A DNA stretch of 64,000 nucleotides from Tistrella mobilis KA081020-065 (GCF_000264455.2 NC_017957.2:1-64000), one strand, 5' to 3'. Shown: positions 1-8,401, counted from the stretch's first letter. Notes: generated by a model not told the origin, from the letters alone. Program-made: numbers and translations.

Positions 1-3000
1 ATGAAGATCGGCGATCTGCTGCTCGACGACATCGCCCAGAAGCCCCGCCTGGCCGAGGCGGCAGCCCCTGCCGTCGATGGCACGGTGCTGGATGCCATCC
101 TGCGCCGGGCCGCTGCCCATCCCGACCGGATGGCGGTGCAGGATGAAGATGGCGCGGTCAGCTATGCCGGGCTGGTGGCCGAGGCCCGCGCCATTGCCGG
201 CGTGATCGCCGCGGCGGGCCTTGGCGACGAGGCCCGGGTGGGGGTGATGACCGGCCGCAGCCGGCAGTATATCGCCGCCGTGCTGGGGGTGATGATGGCG
301 CGGGCAGCGTTCGTGCCGCTCGATCCCGCTATGCCCCTGCCCCGCCGGCAGATGATCGCGCGGGCCGCCGGGCTTGCCATGATCATCGCCGATCGCGACC
401 GCATGGGCGATGCCCGCCGCCTGGCCTGGAGCTGCCCCGATATCGCCCATCTCGTCTGCCCGGATCTCGACGATCCGGACAGCCCGACCGAGGCCCATGG
501 CGCGCGGATGAGCGCCGAGCTCTGGGATCATCTGGCCGGCAGTGCCGCCGACGACGTCGCCGCCGCCGGCTGGCGCAGCCCCTTCACCGGCCAGCCGATC
601 GCGGAGGCGGTGATGGCGGAGTTCGGCCAGGCTGCGGCGGGCAAGCTGTCCGGTCTGGTCACGCCCGCCAGCCGGGTGCTGGAAATCGGCTGCGCCTCGG
701 GCTTCACGCTCCGTGCCCTGGCGCCGCTCGCCGGCCCCTATCTCGCCACCGACATCTCGCGCCGGGCGGTGGAGCGGGCGGGCGGGGTGGCGCGCCGGCT
801 GGGCCTCGACCGGGTCGACCTGAAGCCGATGGCCGCCCATGACCTGGACCTGCTGGCGGGGCGCAGCTTCGACCTGATCGTGCTCAACAGCGTGATCGAA
901 AGCTTCCCGGGCTTCGGTTATCTGGCCGATGTGCTGACCCGGGCGGCCGGGCTGCTGGCGCCGGGTGGCGCCATCTTTCTGGGCAATATCCGCGATCTGG
1001 ACCGCCGCGACGCTTTCCTGGACGATCTGGTCGGCTTTGCCCGCAGCCATGCGGGCGACCCCGAGATCGGCACGCGGCTCGATGCCGCCGACGACCTCTT
1101 CGTGCCGCGCCGCTTCTTCGAAGACTGGGCCGCCCGCCATGGCGGCTTCCGGGCCGAGGCGAGCGCGCTCGACGTGCCGGGCTTCGACCTTGCCCCTTAT
1201 GTCTATGATCTGGTGCTCCGGCGCGACGAGGCTGCGCCCGCCCACCCGCCCCGCCACAGCCATCACGGGCGCGCGGCGCTGGCCAAAGCGGCATCCGGCC
1301 CCCTGCCGGCGGCCCCCACGCCCGACATGCTCGCTTATGTCGTCTTCACCAGCGGCACCACCGGCACGCCCAAGGGCGCGATGATCGAACACGCATCGCT
1401 CGCCAATCTGGCCATGGCGACCGCCCAGGTGTTCTATGCGCCGCTCCACCCCTCCGACACGCGGCCGCTCGATCTCTGCTGCATCGCGCCTTTCGCCTTT
1501 GACGCCTCGATCATCCAGACCCTGCCGGTGCTGGCGAACGGCCACCGGCTGCATCTGCCCGACGACGACACCCGCCGCGATCCGGCCCTGCTTGATGCCT
1601 TCCTGCGGGCGCGCAACATCGCCATGATCGACCTCACCCCCAGCCAGTTCACCCTGCTGCTGGACCACTGGAAGACGAGCGGTACCCACGCGCCCGTCCT
1701 TCAGGTTGTTCTGGGTGGCGAGCCGGTGACCACGGCGCTGGTAGAGCGGATCTACGCCGACCCTGCCCATGCCGGGTTGAGGCTGATCAACGCCTATGGC
1801 CCCACCGAATGCTGTGTCGGCGCCGCCGCCCATGCGATGACCGCCCATGGCTGGCGCGAGATCCTGCCGCCGCCGATCGGCCGACCCTTCCCCGGGGTGG
1901 TGATCGAGATCCGCGATGCCGCCGGCCGACCGGTGCCGCCGGGTGTGGCGGGCGAAATCGTGATCGGCGGCCGCGGTGTCGGTCGCGGCTATCTGGGGGC
2001 GGCAGGCGCCGCCACCCGTTTCGAAACCGATGCCGCGGGCCGGCGCTGGTACCGCACCGGCGATATGGGCCGCAGCCTTGCAGGCGGGGCCATCGCCTTC
2101 ATCGGCCGCGAGGACGGCCAGGTGAAGATCCGCGGCAACCGCATCGAGCTTGGCGAGGTGGAAAGCGCGCTGCTCGCCCATCCCTTCATCCGCGCCGCGG
2201 TCGCGACGCTCGCCGATGGCGCGCTCCTCGCCCATATCGTGCCGCGACCGGGCTTCGACGAGGCCCGCTGCCGCGCCGATCTGGAGGCGCGGCTGCCGGC
2301 GGTGATGATCCCGTCGCGGATCCTGGTCATCGACGAGATCCCGCTCACCGTCAACGGCAAGGTCGATACCGCCCGGCTGCCCCGGCCGGCCCCGGCCGGC
2401 ACCAACCGCCCCACCGCCGCCGCCCCCCTTCGCCCGCTCGCCGACGAGACCGAGCGCCGCGTCGCCCGGATCATGGGCGAGGTGCTGGAGGTGGCCGTCG
2501 ACGATGCCGCGGCCGATTTCTTCCGCCTGGGCGGGCACAGCGTGCTGGCGGTGCAACTGGTCGACCGGCTGCGCCGGGCGTTCGGCGTGAAGCTGCCGCT
2601 CTCGGACCTCTTCGCCCATGCGACCGTGGAAGGCCTGGCCCGGCGCCTCGCCCGCCAGGCCCGGACCCGGCGCGACCGGCTGGTGGTGGTGAATGCCGCG
2701 GGCCATCTGCCACCGATCGTCTGTTTCCATCCCGTCGGCGGCAATGTGCTCTGCTATCAGGCGCTGGCCGCCGGGCTCGGCCCCGACCAGCCGGTGGCGA
2801 TGGTCGAAGCGGCGGGGCTGGAGGCCGACGACACGCCCGAGCCTTCAGTCGAGGACATGGTGGCCGCCACCCTCGACGACATCACCCGCTTCGCCGCCGG
2901 CCGGCCGCTGCACCTCGCCGGCTGGAGCTTCGGCGGCCTGCTGGCGACAGAGGCTGCCCGCCGGCTGGATCAGGCGGGTAGCCCCACGGGCCGGGTGCTG

Positions 3001-3501
3001 CTGTTCGACGCCGTCGCCTCGCCCGATCCGATCCGCGACATGCTGGCCAAAGACGATGCCGACTACCTGGCGACACTTTTCGCCGGCATGGGCATCGCCG
3101 ACGCCGCCACCTTCCGCGCGCTCGACCCCGAAGGCCGGCTCGACCTGCTGATCGACCGCGGCAAGACGGCCCTCGGCCTGCCGGACGGCGTCGACCGCGA
3201 CGCCATGCGCCGCCTGCTGGCGGTGTTCCAGAACAACGCCGTCGCCGCCATCCGCTACCGCGTCCCCCGCCTCGACCGCCTCAGCGCCCTTCTGGTCCGC
3301 CCGAAAACCGCCTCCGCCCAGGCCCCGGGCCTCCCCGGCGACCCCTGGAACGGCTGGCGCGACCGCTTCGGTGCCGGGGTGACGCTGGCCTGGATGGACG
3401 GCGACCACGCCTCGATGATGATGCCGCCGCATGTGGAGGTGCTGGCGGGGGTGGTGCGGACGTATCTGGGTGGGGCGCCGGAGGCTGGCAGTGCCGCATG
3501 A
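1..3501 (+). CDS. NRPS protein: adenylation domain interrupted by a methyltransferase, then PCP and thioesterase
   Basis: Domains in order: N-terminal part of an adenylation domain (residues about 25-140), a class I SAM methyltransferase (about 190-410; SAM loop VLEIGCASGF near 227), the rest of the adenylation domain (about 440-800; A3 core FTSGTTGTPKG, A5 NAYGPTE, A7 YRTGD, A8 KIRGNRIELGEVE, A10 NGKVD), a carrier domain (LGGHSVLAVQL, phosphopantetheine Ser near 846) and an alpha/beta-hydrolase thioesterase (GWSFGG near 974; late DGDH as catalytic His). The methyltransferase lies between cores A2 and A3, not at the commoner A8-A9 site. Expected role: activate, methylate and release an amino acid or short peptide. 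There is no condensation domain, so a partner must supply it or the enzyme loads and releases alone. ATG lies at window base 1, so an upstream extension cannot be excluded. Confidence 0.9.
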   Translation: MKIGDLLLDDIAQKPRLAEAAAPAVDGTVLDAILRRAAAHPDRMAVQDEDGAVSYAGLVAEARAIAGVIAAAGLGDEARVGVMTGRSRQYIAAVLGVMMARAAFVPLDPAMPLPRRQMIARAAGLAMIIADRDRMGDARRLAWSCPDIAHLVCPDLDDPDSPTEAHGARMSAELWDHLAGSAADDVAAAGWRSPFTGQPIAEAVMAEFGQAAAGKLSGLVTPASRVLEIGCASGFTLRALAPLAGPYLATDISRRAVERAGGVARRLGLDRVDLKPMAAHDLDLLAGRSFDLIVLNSVIESFPGFGYLADVLTRAAGLLAPGGAIFLGNIRDLDRRDAFLDDLVGFARSHAGDPEIGTRLDAADDLFVPRRFFEDWAARHGGFRAEASALDVPGFDLAPYVYDLVLRRDEAAPAHPPRHSHHGRAALAKAASGPLPAAPTPDMLAYVVFTSGTTGTPKGAMIEHASLANLAMATAQVFYAPLHPSDTRPLDLCCIAPFAFDASIIQTLPVLANGHRLHLPDDDTRRDPALLDAFLRARNIAMIDLTPSQFTLLLDHWKTSGTHAPVLQVVLGGEPVTTALVERIYADPAHAGLRLINAYGPTECCVGAAAHAMTAHGWREILPPPIGRPFPGVVIEIRDAAGRPVPPGVAGEIVIGGRGVGRGYLGAAGAATRFETDAAGRRWYRTGDMGRSLAGGAIAFIGREDGQVKIRGNRIELGEVESALLAHPFIRAAVATLADGALLAHIVPRPGFDEARCRADLEARLPAVMIPSRILVIDEIPLTVNGKVDTARLPRPAPAGTNRPTAAAPLRPLADETERRVARIMGEVLEVAVDDAAADFFRLGGHSVLAVQLVDRLRRAFGVKLPLSDLFAHATVEGLARRLARQARTRRDRLVVVNAAGHLPPIVCFHPVGGNVLCYQALAAGLGPDQPVAMVEAAGLEADDTPEPSVEDMVAATLDDITRFAAGRPLHLAGWSFGGLLATEAARRLDQAGSPTGRVLLFDAVASPDPIRDMLAKDDADYLATLFAGMGIADAATFRALDPEGRLDLLIDRGKTALGLPDGVDRDAMRRLLAVFQNNAVAAIRYRVPRLDRLSALLVRPKTASAQAPGLPGDPWNGWRDRFGAGVTLAWMDGDHASMMMPPHVEVLAGVVRTYLGGAPEAGSAA

Positions 3502-4135
3502 CGGGACGGATCCGCCGGGGAAATGGGACTGGCCAGAGCCCGGATGGTGCCGGAAGCTGCGCAGCGTGGAGGATCATATCCTCTGGTCATACTCGGTGCT
3601 CAGCATCTCCCGCAAGGTCATGAAACAGCTCAAAACCGGCGAGACCGGCGACTATCCGGGAGGACGGACCAAGGCCGCCAACATCCTGATGTCCGGCTAT
3701 CAGCGCCGGCAGAAGAACATCACGAGCCTGGACCGCGACGACGCCCTGGCCCAGGACGGCGCCCATGTCTGCATGCATTGCGGATGCATCTCACCGCGAT
3801 ATCATTGGGACCATCTGATCCCGCGCAGCCGGCTGCGGGGAGAGACCATCCCGCTCAATCAGGTCAGGTCCTGTCCCGGCTGTAATCTGAGCCGCGGCGA
3901 CAGGGATCTGATGACATGGCATCGCCAGCGACAAACCTTCCCGACCCTGGGCGTCCTCCGTCGCTACATCAAGCTCTGCTACTTCTACGCCAAAGAACGC
4001 GGCCTGCTGGATGAGACGGCAGATGACGCCGTCGCCAACGGGCTGCCGTTCGACCCGAGGGAATTGCCGCGGCGATATCCGCCCATCGATCAGTTGGTCT
4101 GGGACCATGCGCATCCGACGGTCGGACGTGGATGA
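3491..4135 (+). CDS. HNH endonuclease-like protein
   Basis: A 214-residue protein with an HNH-like zinc-finger core: CMHCGC, then HWDHLIPRSR, then CPGCNLSRGDRD. The paired CxxC motifs frame the His-rich catalytic strand, as in HNH/McrA-type nucleases. I chose the GTG at 3491, which overlaps the NRPS stop by 11 bp and suggests translational coupling; an upstream ATG at 3431 lies well inside the NRPS gene, and ATG 3620 is a shorter option. Its target is unknown. Neighbouring toxin-antitoxin genes suggest this is accessory DNA rather than a peptide-biosynthesis gene. Confidence 0.7.
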   Translation: MPHDGTDPPGKWDWPEPGWCRKLRSVEDHILWSYSVLSISRKVMKQLKTGETGDYPGGRTKAANILMSGYQRRQKNITSLDRDDALAQDGAHVCMHCGCISPRYHWDHLIPRSRLRGETIPLNQVRSCPGCNLSRGDRDLMTWHRQRQTFPTLGVLRRYIKLCYFYAKERGLLDETADDAVANGLPFDPRELPRRYPPIDQLVWDHAHPTVGRG

Positions 4136-4296
4136 GAACGGCAGGTGCGTCGGGCCGGGTCCAACTATAAAGCTTGGCGCCCACAAGACACCAACGACAC
4201 GCGCCTCAGCTGTCCACAGGCACACGATGAAAATGAGCCGGCGGCCGTAGAGCATGGGCATATACTGGATATAGCCTTTGATAGCGGAGGCCCGCC

Positions 4297-4632
4297 ATGT
4301 CCGCAAAAGTCGTGTTGACGATAGAGCTGGAACCGCAACTGCGTGACATGTTCATGGCCGAAGCGGCGGCAGACGGCCGCCCGCCCGCGCAGCTTCTGCA
4401 CGATCTGATGCCCGACTATGTCGACCGCCGCCGGCAGGCACGGGACTATGACGACTTCCTCCGCCGCAAGGTCGAGATTGCCCGCCGGCAATGGGATGCC
4501 GGCCGTCACGTCTCCAATGAGGAGGCGGAGGCCGATGCGGCGGCGGGGCGTGAAAGGCTGCTTCAGCGTACCGCCGCGGCCATTGTTGATGAACTCGCCC
4601 CGACCACTGGTACACCGTCAGACCTGTGCTAA
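4297..4632 (+). CDS. Ribbon-helix-helix-like antitoxin, apparently without its toxin
   Basis: A 111-residue protein. The N-terminus (VVLTIELEPQLRDMFMAEAA) looks like a ribbon-helix-helix DNA-binding segment. The rest is a charged helical tail containing DFLRRKVEIARRQWDAG and SNEEAEADAAAGRERLL, as in antitoxins of RelE/ParE-type modules. No toxin ORF follows directly: the next genes are a self-sufficient parD/parE pair starting 42 bp downstream. It may be an orphan antitoxin. Family assignment rests on pattern only. Confidence 0.55.
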   Translation: MSAKVVLTIELEPQLRDMFMAEAAADGRPPAQLLHDLMPDYVDRRRQARDYDDFLRRKVEIARRQWDAGRHVSNEEAEADAAAGRERLLQRTAAAIVDELAPTTGTPSDLC

Positions 4633-4674
4633 TATGTCGTACAATATAGCACACTCCTGAGCGGACACCCGATC

Positions 4675-4920
4675 ATGGCGCGAACCACCTCAATCACCCT
4701 CGGCGATCACTTTGCCGATTTCGTCCAAACGCAGGTGGCGACCGGCCGCTATGGCTCGACCAGTGACGTCGTCCGCGCCGGACTGCGTCTTCTTGAAGAG
4801 CACGAGGCGCGCGTCCGCGCGCTTCATGATGCCCTGCAGGCGGGTGAAGACTCGGGTGAACCGCGCCTCTGGGATGACGAAGCCTTCCTGGCGCGGATGA
4901 TGGCCCGACATGGCGGCTGA
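4675..4920 (+). CDS. parD: ParD-family antitoxin
   Basis: An 81-residue ribbon-helix-helix antitoxin. It has the characteristic TSITLGDHFADFV N-terminus, followed by GRYGSTSDVVRAGLRLLEE, the classic ParD/CC2985 signature, and a C-terminal toxin-binding tail. It overlaps the toxin gene downstream by 11 bp, the usual antitoxin-first arrangement. By family knowledge it binds and neutralises ParE and represses its own promoter; the promoter should lie in the 42 bp after the preceding antitoxin gene or further upstream. Confidence 0.88.
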   Translation: MARTTSITLGDHFADFVQTQVATGRYGSTSDVVRAGLRLLEEHEARVRALHDALQAGEDSGEPRLWDDEAFLARMMARHGG

Positions 4921-5203
4921 ACGGCCGGTCCGGGTCAGCCCCCGGGCCGAAGCCGATCTGGAGAACATTTTTGCCCACACCACCGCCCGCTGGGGCATCC
5001 AACAAGCGCAGACATACCACGCCGGTTTCATCGCAGCGTTCCGGAACCTGGCAGCCGGGCGCGCCGGCGTGATGCCGGCCGTGCGCACCGGCTATCTGAA
5101 GCTGCGGGTGGGCATGCACGTGATCTATCTGAAAGAGGGGCCGGCAACGATCGATGTCATCCGCATTCTGCATGCTGCAATGGATGTCGATCGGCATTTG
5201 TGA
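4910..5203 (+). CDS. parE: ParE-family toxin
   Basis: A 97-residue RelE/ParE-superfamily toxin. The typical N-terminus VRVSPRAEADLENIFAHT is followed by a central helix (QAQTYHAGFIAAFRNLAA) and the C-terminal core strands YLKLRVGMHVIYLKE and IDVIRILHAAMD. Length is normal for the family and nothing looks broken, so it is probably functional. ParE toxins inhibit DNA gyrase. It is encoded immediately after and overlapping parD. Confidence 0.88.
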   Translation: MAAERPVRVSPRAEADLENIFAHTTARWGIQQAQTYHAGFIAAFRNLAAGRAGVMPAVRTGYLKLRVGMHVIYLKEGPATIDVIRILHAAMDVDRHL

Positions 5204-5308
5204 TGGCCCCGCTGGTGACGCTCGGATCAAATGGCATGCTATGTCTCGGCATTGATTTAGTCGAAGCAGTCATCTAAACTTATTTCCTCGAAATAAGGGG
5301 AAATACCG

Positions 5309-5593
5309 ATGCGTATCTCAAAAAACTTGGAAGAAATTCTTGATAAAACTCCCAAAATTTTGACTTATATGCTGTTTTTCGGATTGGTCTGCGCTTCTTG
5401 GTCCTTAGAAAACACCTTGGATGCAGCATTTTCTAGGTACATTGAAGCGCTCATGAACGTGCGTGAGTGGAATGATTTTGGTCCGTCAGGAGTCTTTACC
5501 TCAATATTGATGATTTTGATGTTTTCACACCTGAGGATGCTGAGAAAAACATACAAAGAAATCAGCCTGTATTTGATCAAGCGTACAATATAA
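5309..5593 (+). CDS. Small membrane protein of unknown function
   Basis: A 94-residue ORF in DNA clearly more AT-rich than its surroundings. It has two hydrophobic segments (ILTYMLFFGLVCASW near residues 16-31 and VFTSILMILMF near 62-72) separated by a hydrophilic loop, and a basic C-terminus. ATG 5309 follows an AAGGGG-like ribosome site. I do not recognise a family. Base composition and its position after the parDE module suggest acquired DNA. Confidence 0.45.
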   Translation: MRISKNLEEILDKTPKILTYMLFFGLVCASWSLENTLDAAFSRYIEALMNVREWNDFGPSGVFTSILMILMFSHLRMLRKTYKEISLYLIKRTI

Positions 5594-5711
5594 CTTCTGA
5601 TACCAGCAGGATACGAAGTGGATGGCACCGCCGATCCCCGATCAGGACTTTCCTTCCCCTGCCCGCCCGGCCATCATCGCCCGGTCTCAACAGCCTGAGC
5701 CCGGGGGCCCC

Positions 5712-7493
5712 ATGACCGATCCGATTGCCCTGTCACCGGCCGAGTTGGCCCGGCGCGGCGAGGCGTTCAGCCGGGCCTGGCGGATGAAGGAGGCCTATGC
5801 CGATCTGACGGCGGCGCTGCGGCTGGCGCCCGATGATCCCGAGGCGCGGTATCAGATGGGCCGGCACCATATGCGCAACGGCCATGTCGAGATGGCGTTG
5901 ATCGCCTTTCACGAGCTGCGGCGGCGCACGCCCGGCTACAGGGATGTGGCGGCGCGGTTCGAAATCTGCCTTGGCCGGCTGCGCTTCCCGCCACCCTTCG
6001 ACATCACCGCCGATCTGATCGCGGCGCTGGATACAGGGCAGATCGATGATCTGCAGGCGGCCCGGATCATCGCCCGGGTGCTGACCCGCCGCCACGGGAT
6101 CGCCGCCGACATGGCGCTGGATGACACGCGGATCGCGACCATTACGAGTAATCGGCTATTCCGCCTGTATCTGCGAATGTGCCGCAACATCGACCCGGCG
6201 ATCGAGGCGGTGCTGTGCCGCCTGCGCCGCCGGGCCGCCGGGCTTGAACCGGGCCCCGCCCTGCCGGCGGGATTGCTGGCCGATCTTGCCATCGGCTTCG
6301 CCAATGGCGATTACGTTGTCGACTGGCCGGCCGACGAGGCGGCGGTGGCAGACCGGCTGCGGACCGCTCTGACGGGGGCGGAGGCCGTGGTGCCGGGGGC
6401 TGCCCCCAGCCTGGTGATGACCCTCGCGCTTTACGAGGCACCGCCCGTCGCAGCGGTCGTGCAGATCCGATCCGCGGCTGCGGATGACGACGGTATCGCC
6501 GCCTTCATCACCCGGTTCCACGACGAGCCTCTGGCGCTGGCAGCCGAGCCGGTGGCGACGCTCGGGCGCGCCGAGCCGGCGACCACGGATGCCGTGTCGA
6601 CGCGCGTCCGCCGCCAGTATGAAATGGCGCCCTATCCGCGATGGCGCGGGCTGTCGCCACGGGCGGGCCTGGATTTTCGGGAAACGCTGGCGCGCTCCCT
6701 GCCCCTGGCCGAGCTACCGGCGAGCGTGACCGGGCACCTGCCCGCCCGGCCCGATATCCTCATCGCCGGCTGCGGCACCGGCCGCCATCCGGCCCGCCGG
6801 GCCAGGGCGACCACCTGCGGGTCGCTGCTCGCCATCGATCTCAGCCACGCCAGCCTGGCCTATGCCTCCCTGAAAGCGCGTGAGCTGGGCCTTGCCGACG
6901 AGATCCGCTTTGCCCGCGCCGACATCCTCGACCTGCCGGCACTGTTGCCGTCCGCGAGCTTCGATCTGGTCGAGGCGGCGGGCGTGCTGCACCACATGGA
7001 CGACCCGTTCCGCGGCTGGCAGGTGCTGCGCGATCTGCTCCGCCCCGGCGGCTGGATGCGGATCGGGCTCTACAGCCGCACCGCCCGCCGCCACATCACC
7101 CGGGCGCGGGCCTGGCTGGCCGACCGGAACTGGGGCAAAACCCCTGAAGATATCCGGCGCTTCCGGCGGGAGCTGATCGCCGGCCGGCTGGATCCGGCGC
7201 TGGAGCCACTCGCGGCCTTCGCCGACCTCCACAATCTGCACCACCTGCGCGACCTGCTGTTTCACGAACAGGAACTCACCTTCACGCCAGAGATGATCCG
7301 CGACCACCTGGACCGCCTCGGCCTGACATTTGCAGGCTTCAGCCCCAGCCAGCCCGAAATCCTGTACGCTTATCGCCAGCGTTTCCCCGAAGATCCCACC
7401 GCCACCGATCTCGACCGCTGGGCTGCCTTCGAAGCCGATCATCCGGATGCGTTTCTCGGGATGTATCAGTTCTGGTGTTATGACCCGCATTAA
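5712..7493 (+). CDS. TPR-containing class I SAM-dependent methyltransferase
   Basis: A protein of about 593 residues. The N-terminus has tetratricopeptide-like helices (LTAALRLAPDDPEARYQMG, then MALIAFHELRRRTPGYRDV). The C-terminal half has a Rossmann methyltransferase: motif I ILIAGCGTGRHP near residue 350, acidic loop LLAIDLSHASLAYA, motif DLVEAAGVLHHMDDP and the post-motif LLRPGGWMRIGLYS. I chose ATG 5712; an in-frame ATG at 5622 would add 30 low-complexity residues. The substrate is unknown. It lies about 220 bp upstream of a RiPP-like precursor gene in the same orientation, so peptide tailoring is possible but unproven. TPR-methyltransferases also act on proteins or glycans. Confidence 0.7.
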   Translation: MTDPIALSPAELARRGEAFSRAWRMKEAYADLTAALRLAPDDPEARYQMGRHHMRNGHVEMALIAFHELRRRTPGYRDVAARFEICLGRLRFPPPFDITADLIAALDTGQIDDLQAARIIARVLTRRHGIAADMALDDTRIATITSNRLFRLYLRMCRNIDPAIEAVLCRLRRRAAGLEPGPALPAGLLADLAIGFANGDYVVDWPADEAAVADRLRTALTGAEAVVPGAAPSLVMTLALYEAPPVAAVVQIRSAAADDDGIAAFITRFHDEPLALAAEPVATLGRAEPATTDAVSTRVRRQYEMAPYPRWRGLSPRAGLDFRETLARSLPLAELPASVTGHLPARPDILIAGCGTGRHPARRARATTCGSLLAIDLSHASLAYASLKARELGLADEIRFARADILDLPALLPSASFDLVEAAGVLHHMDDPFRGWQVLRDLLRPGGWMRIGLYSRTARRHITRARAWLADRNWGKTPEDIRRFRRELIAGRLDPALEPLAAFADLHNLHHLRDLLFHEQELTFTPEMIRDHLDRLGLTFAGFSPSQPEILYAYRQRFPEDPTATDLDRWAAFEADHPDAFLGMYQFWCYDPH

Positions 7494-7613
7494 GGCGACG
7501 TGATCCCTGGCGGGAATGCCATCCGGCGTCAAAGCAGCGGCCGCAGATCGGCACATCTTCCGGAGTGATGAGCGAACTTTCAGAGTTCCATTTGGTTTAG
7601 AAATGCTATCTAT

Positions 7614-7655
7614 GATATCTAATATCTATAATATGTTTCTTATTGGTTAGATATC
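7614..7655. promoter_or_regulatory. Perfect 9-bp inverted repeat in AT-rich promoter region
   Basis: GATATCTAA at 7614-7622 and TTAGATATC at 7647-7655 are exact inverted copies separated by 24 bp. They sit in a markedly AT-rich stretch (about 7590-7660) just upstream of the first precursor gene. This looks like a promoter with an operator. The LysR-type regulator encoded at 8487 is a plausible but untested binder. Confidence 0.4.
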
Positions 7656-7711
7656 CTCCTGCCGGCTCGTCATACTATGGGATTGGCTCATTCAAACCGA
7701 TGGAGATGCCG

Positions 7712-7870
7712 ATGTCCCTGTACCGCCACGAGAGCACCCCCACCCCCGTCAAGGCCGATGCGCTTCGCCCTGCACGCAAGACCTGGCAGCAGCCGGTGCT
7801 GAGTATCGAAGCCCTGAGTGACACCGCCGCCGCCCCGTACACCGTGAGCGACGGCACCATCGCCTCCTGA
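7712..7870 (+). CDS. Putative lasso-type RiPP precursor peptide 1
   Basis: A 52-residue peptide. The leader contains W25-x-x-P28-V-L30, equivalent to the YxxPxL recognition motif of lasso leaders, and Thr38. Taking Thr38 as position -2, the core is AAPYTVSDGTIAS, with Ala1 and Asp8 as possible ring partners and a five-residue tail. I chose ATG 7712, preceded by GGAG with 6-bp spacing; ATG 7700 and 7706 are in frame. It has the same length as precursor 2 (8243-8401) and shares its motif spacing to within one residue, and it resembles precursor 3 in the minus-strand operon at 44-48 kb. No maturation enzymes are adjacent. Short and unmatched to a named family, so the assignment is inference. Confidence 0.6.
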   Translation: MSLYRHESTPTPVKADALRPARKTWQQPVLSIEALSDTAAAPYTVSDGTIAS

Positions 7871-7941
7871 GACCTGCCCGCAGTCTTTCCGATCCGCCCG
7901 GGATTGCGGGTGCAACGGCCGGGTCCGCGCCCCGCTCGCGG

Positions 7942-8096
7942 GCTTGCCGCTGCCGGCGATTGTCTGCGCCCTTGCCGATCACGGCAGCTTTACCGCGGCG
8001 GTGAATGCCGTGCAGTCAACCCTGACCATGCGGGTGACGGAGCTGGAGGCCGAGCCGGGGTAACCCCTCATCCGCCGCAGCAACGGCGTCATGAGG
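7942..8096 (+). pseudogene. LysR-family regulator remnant (N-terminal fragment)
   Basis: This stretch is a degraded copy of the first 160 bp or so of the lysR gene at 8487. Read in frame it gives ADHGSFTAAVNAV, TMRVTELEAEPG, a TAA stop at 8061-8063, then PLIRRSNGVM. This matches VDHGSFTAAAEAV, TMRVKELEAELGQ and PLFIRRRSGVM of the intact gene, with a 9-bp deletion, a lost Phe codon and the internal stop. The effector-binding domain is absent. Together with the two precursor genes it shows that a precursor-lysR unit was duplicated. Confidence 0.85.
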
Positions 8097-8129
8097 CGCC
8101 GACATCCCAGCCGGAACCGTCGTCCGGAT

Positions 8130-8224
8130 TTCTGCCTATAGTAGATTTCATTATCGATATAATCGTCATAAGTTATTTTCTTCACGCCCAACCCGTGATA
8201 CCACATGCCTGATGAATTCAACGA
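8130..8224 (+). promoter_or_regulatory. AT-rich promoter region of precursor 2
   Basis: The segment between the lysR remnant and precursor gene 2 falls sharply in GC, with an ATTATCGATATAAT-like imperfect palindrome near 8150-8163. It parallels the AT-rich segment before precursor 1, so each precursor gene appears to have its own promoter. No exact -35/-10 pair is claimed. Confidence 0.35.
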
Positions 8225-8242
8225 ATGGAGATGGAGATGGAG

Positions 8243-8401
8243 ATGTCCCCCGACTGCCACGACAACAGCACCCCTACCAGGACCGGTCCCCTCCTCGCGG
8301 CACGCACGCCCTGGCAGCGGCCGGTACTGAACGTCGAAAACGTGGAAAGTACTGCAGGCACTTTTAGCGGTTCGATCTTCGACGGCAGCTTCACCTCCTG
8401 A
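8243..8401 (+). CDS. Putative lasso-type RiPP precursor peptide 2
   Basis: A 52-residue peptide parallel to precursor 1: W24-x-x-P27-V-L29, Thr37 and a C-terminal Asp47-Gly48. With Thr37 at -2 the core is GTFSGSIFDGSFTS, with Gly1 and Asp9 as a textbook lasso ring pair. The start lies in a triple ATGGAG repeat (8225-8242), so ATG 8225, 8231, 8237 and 8243 are all in frame. I chose 8243, which keeps the GGAG-6-bp spacing seen for precursor 1. The intact lysR gene starts 86 bp downstream. No cyclase or protease is nearby; the enzymes at 44-48 kb are the only candidates in the window. Confidence 0.62.
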   Translation: MSPDCHDNSTPTRTGPLLAARTPWQRPVLNVENVESTAGTFSGSIFDGSFTS

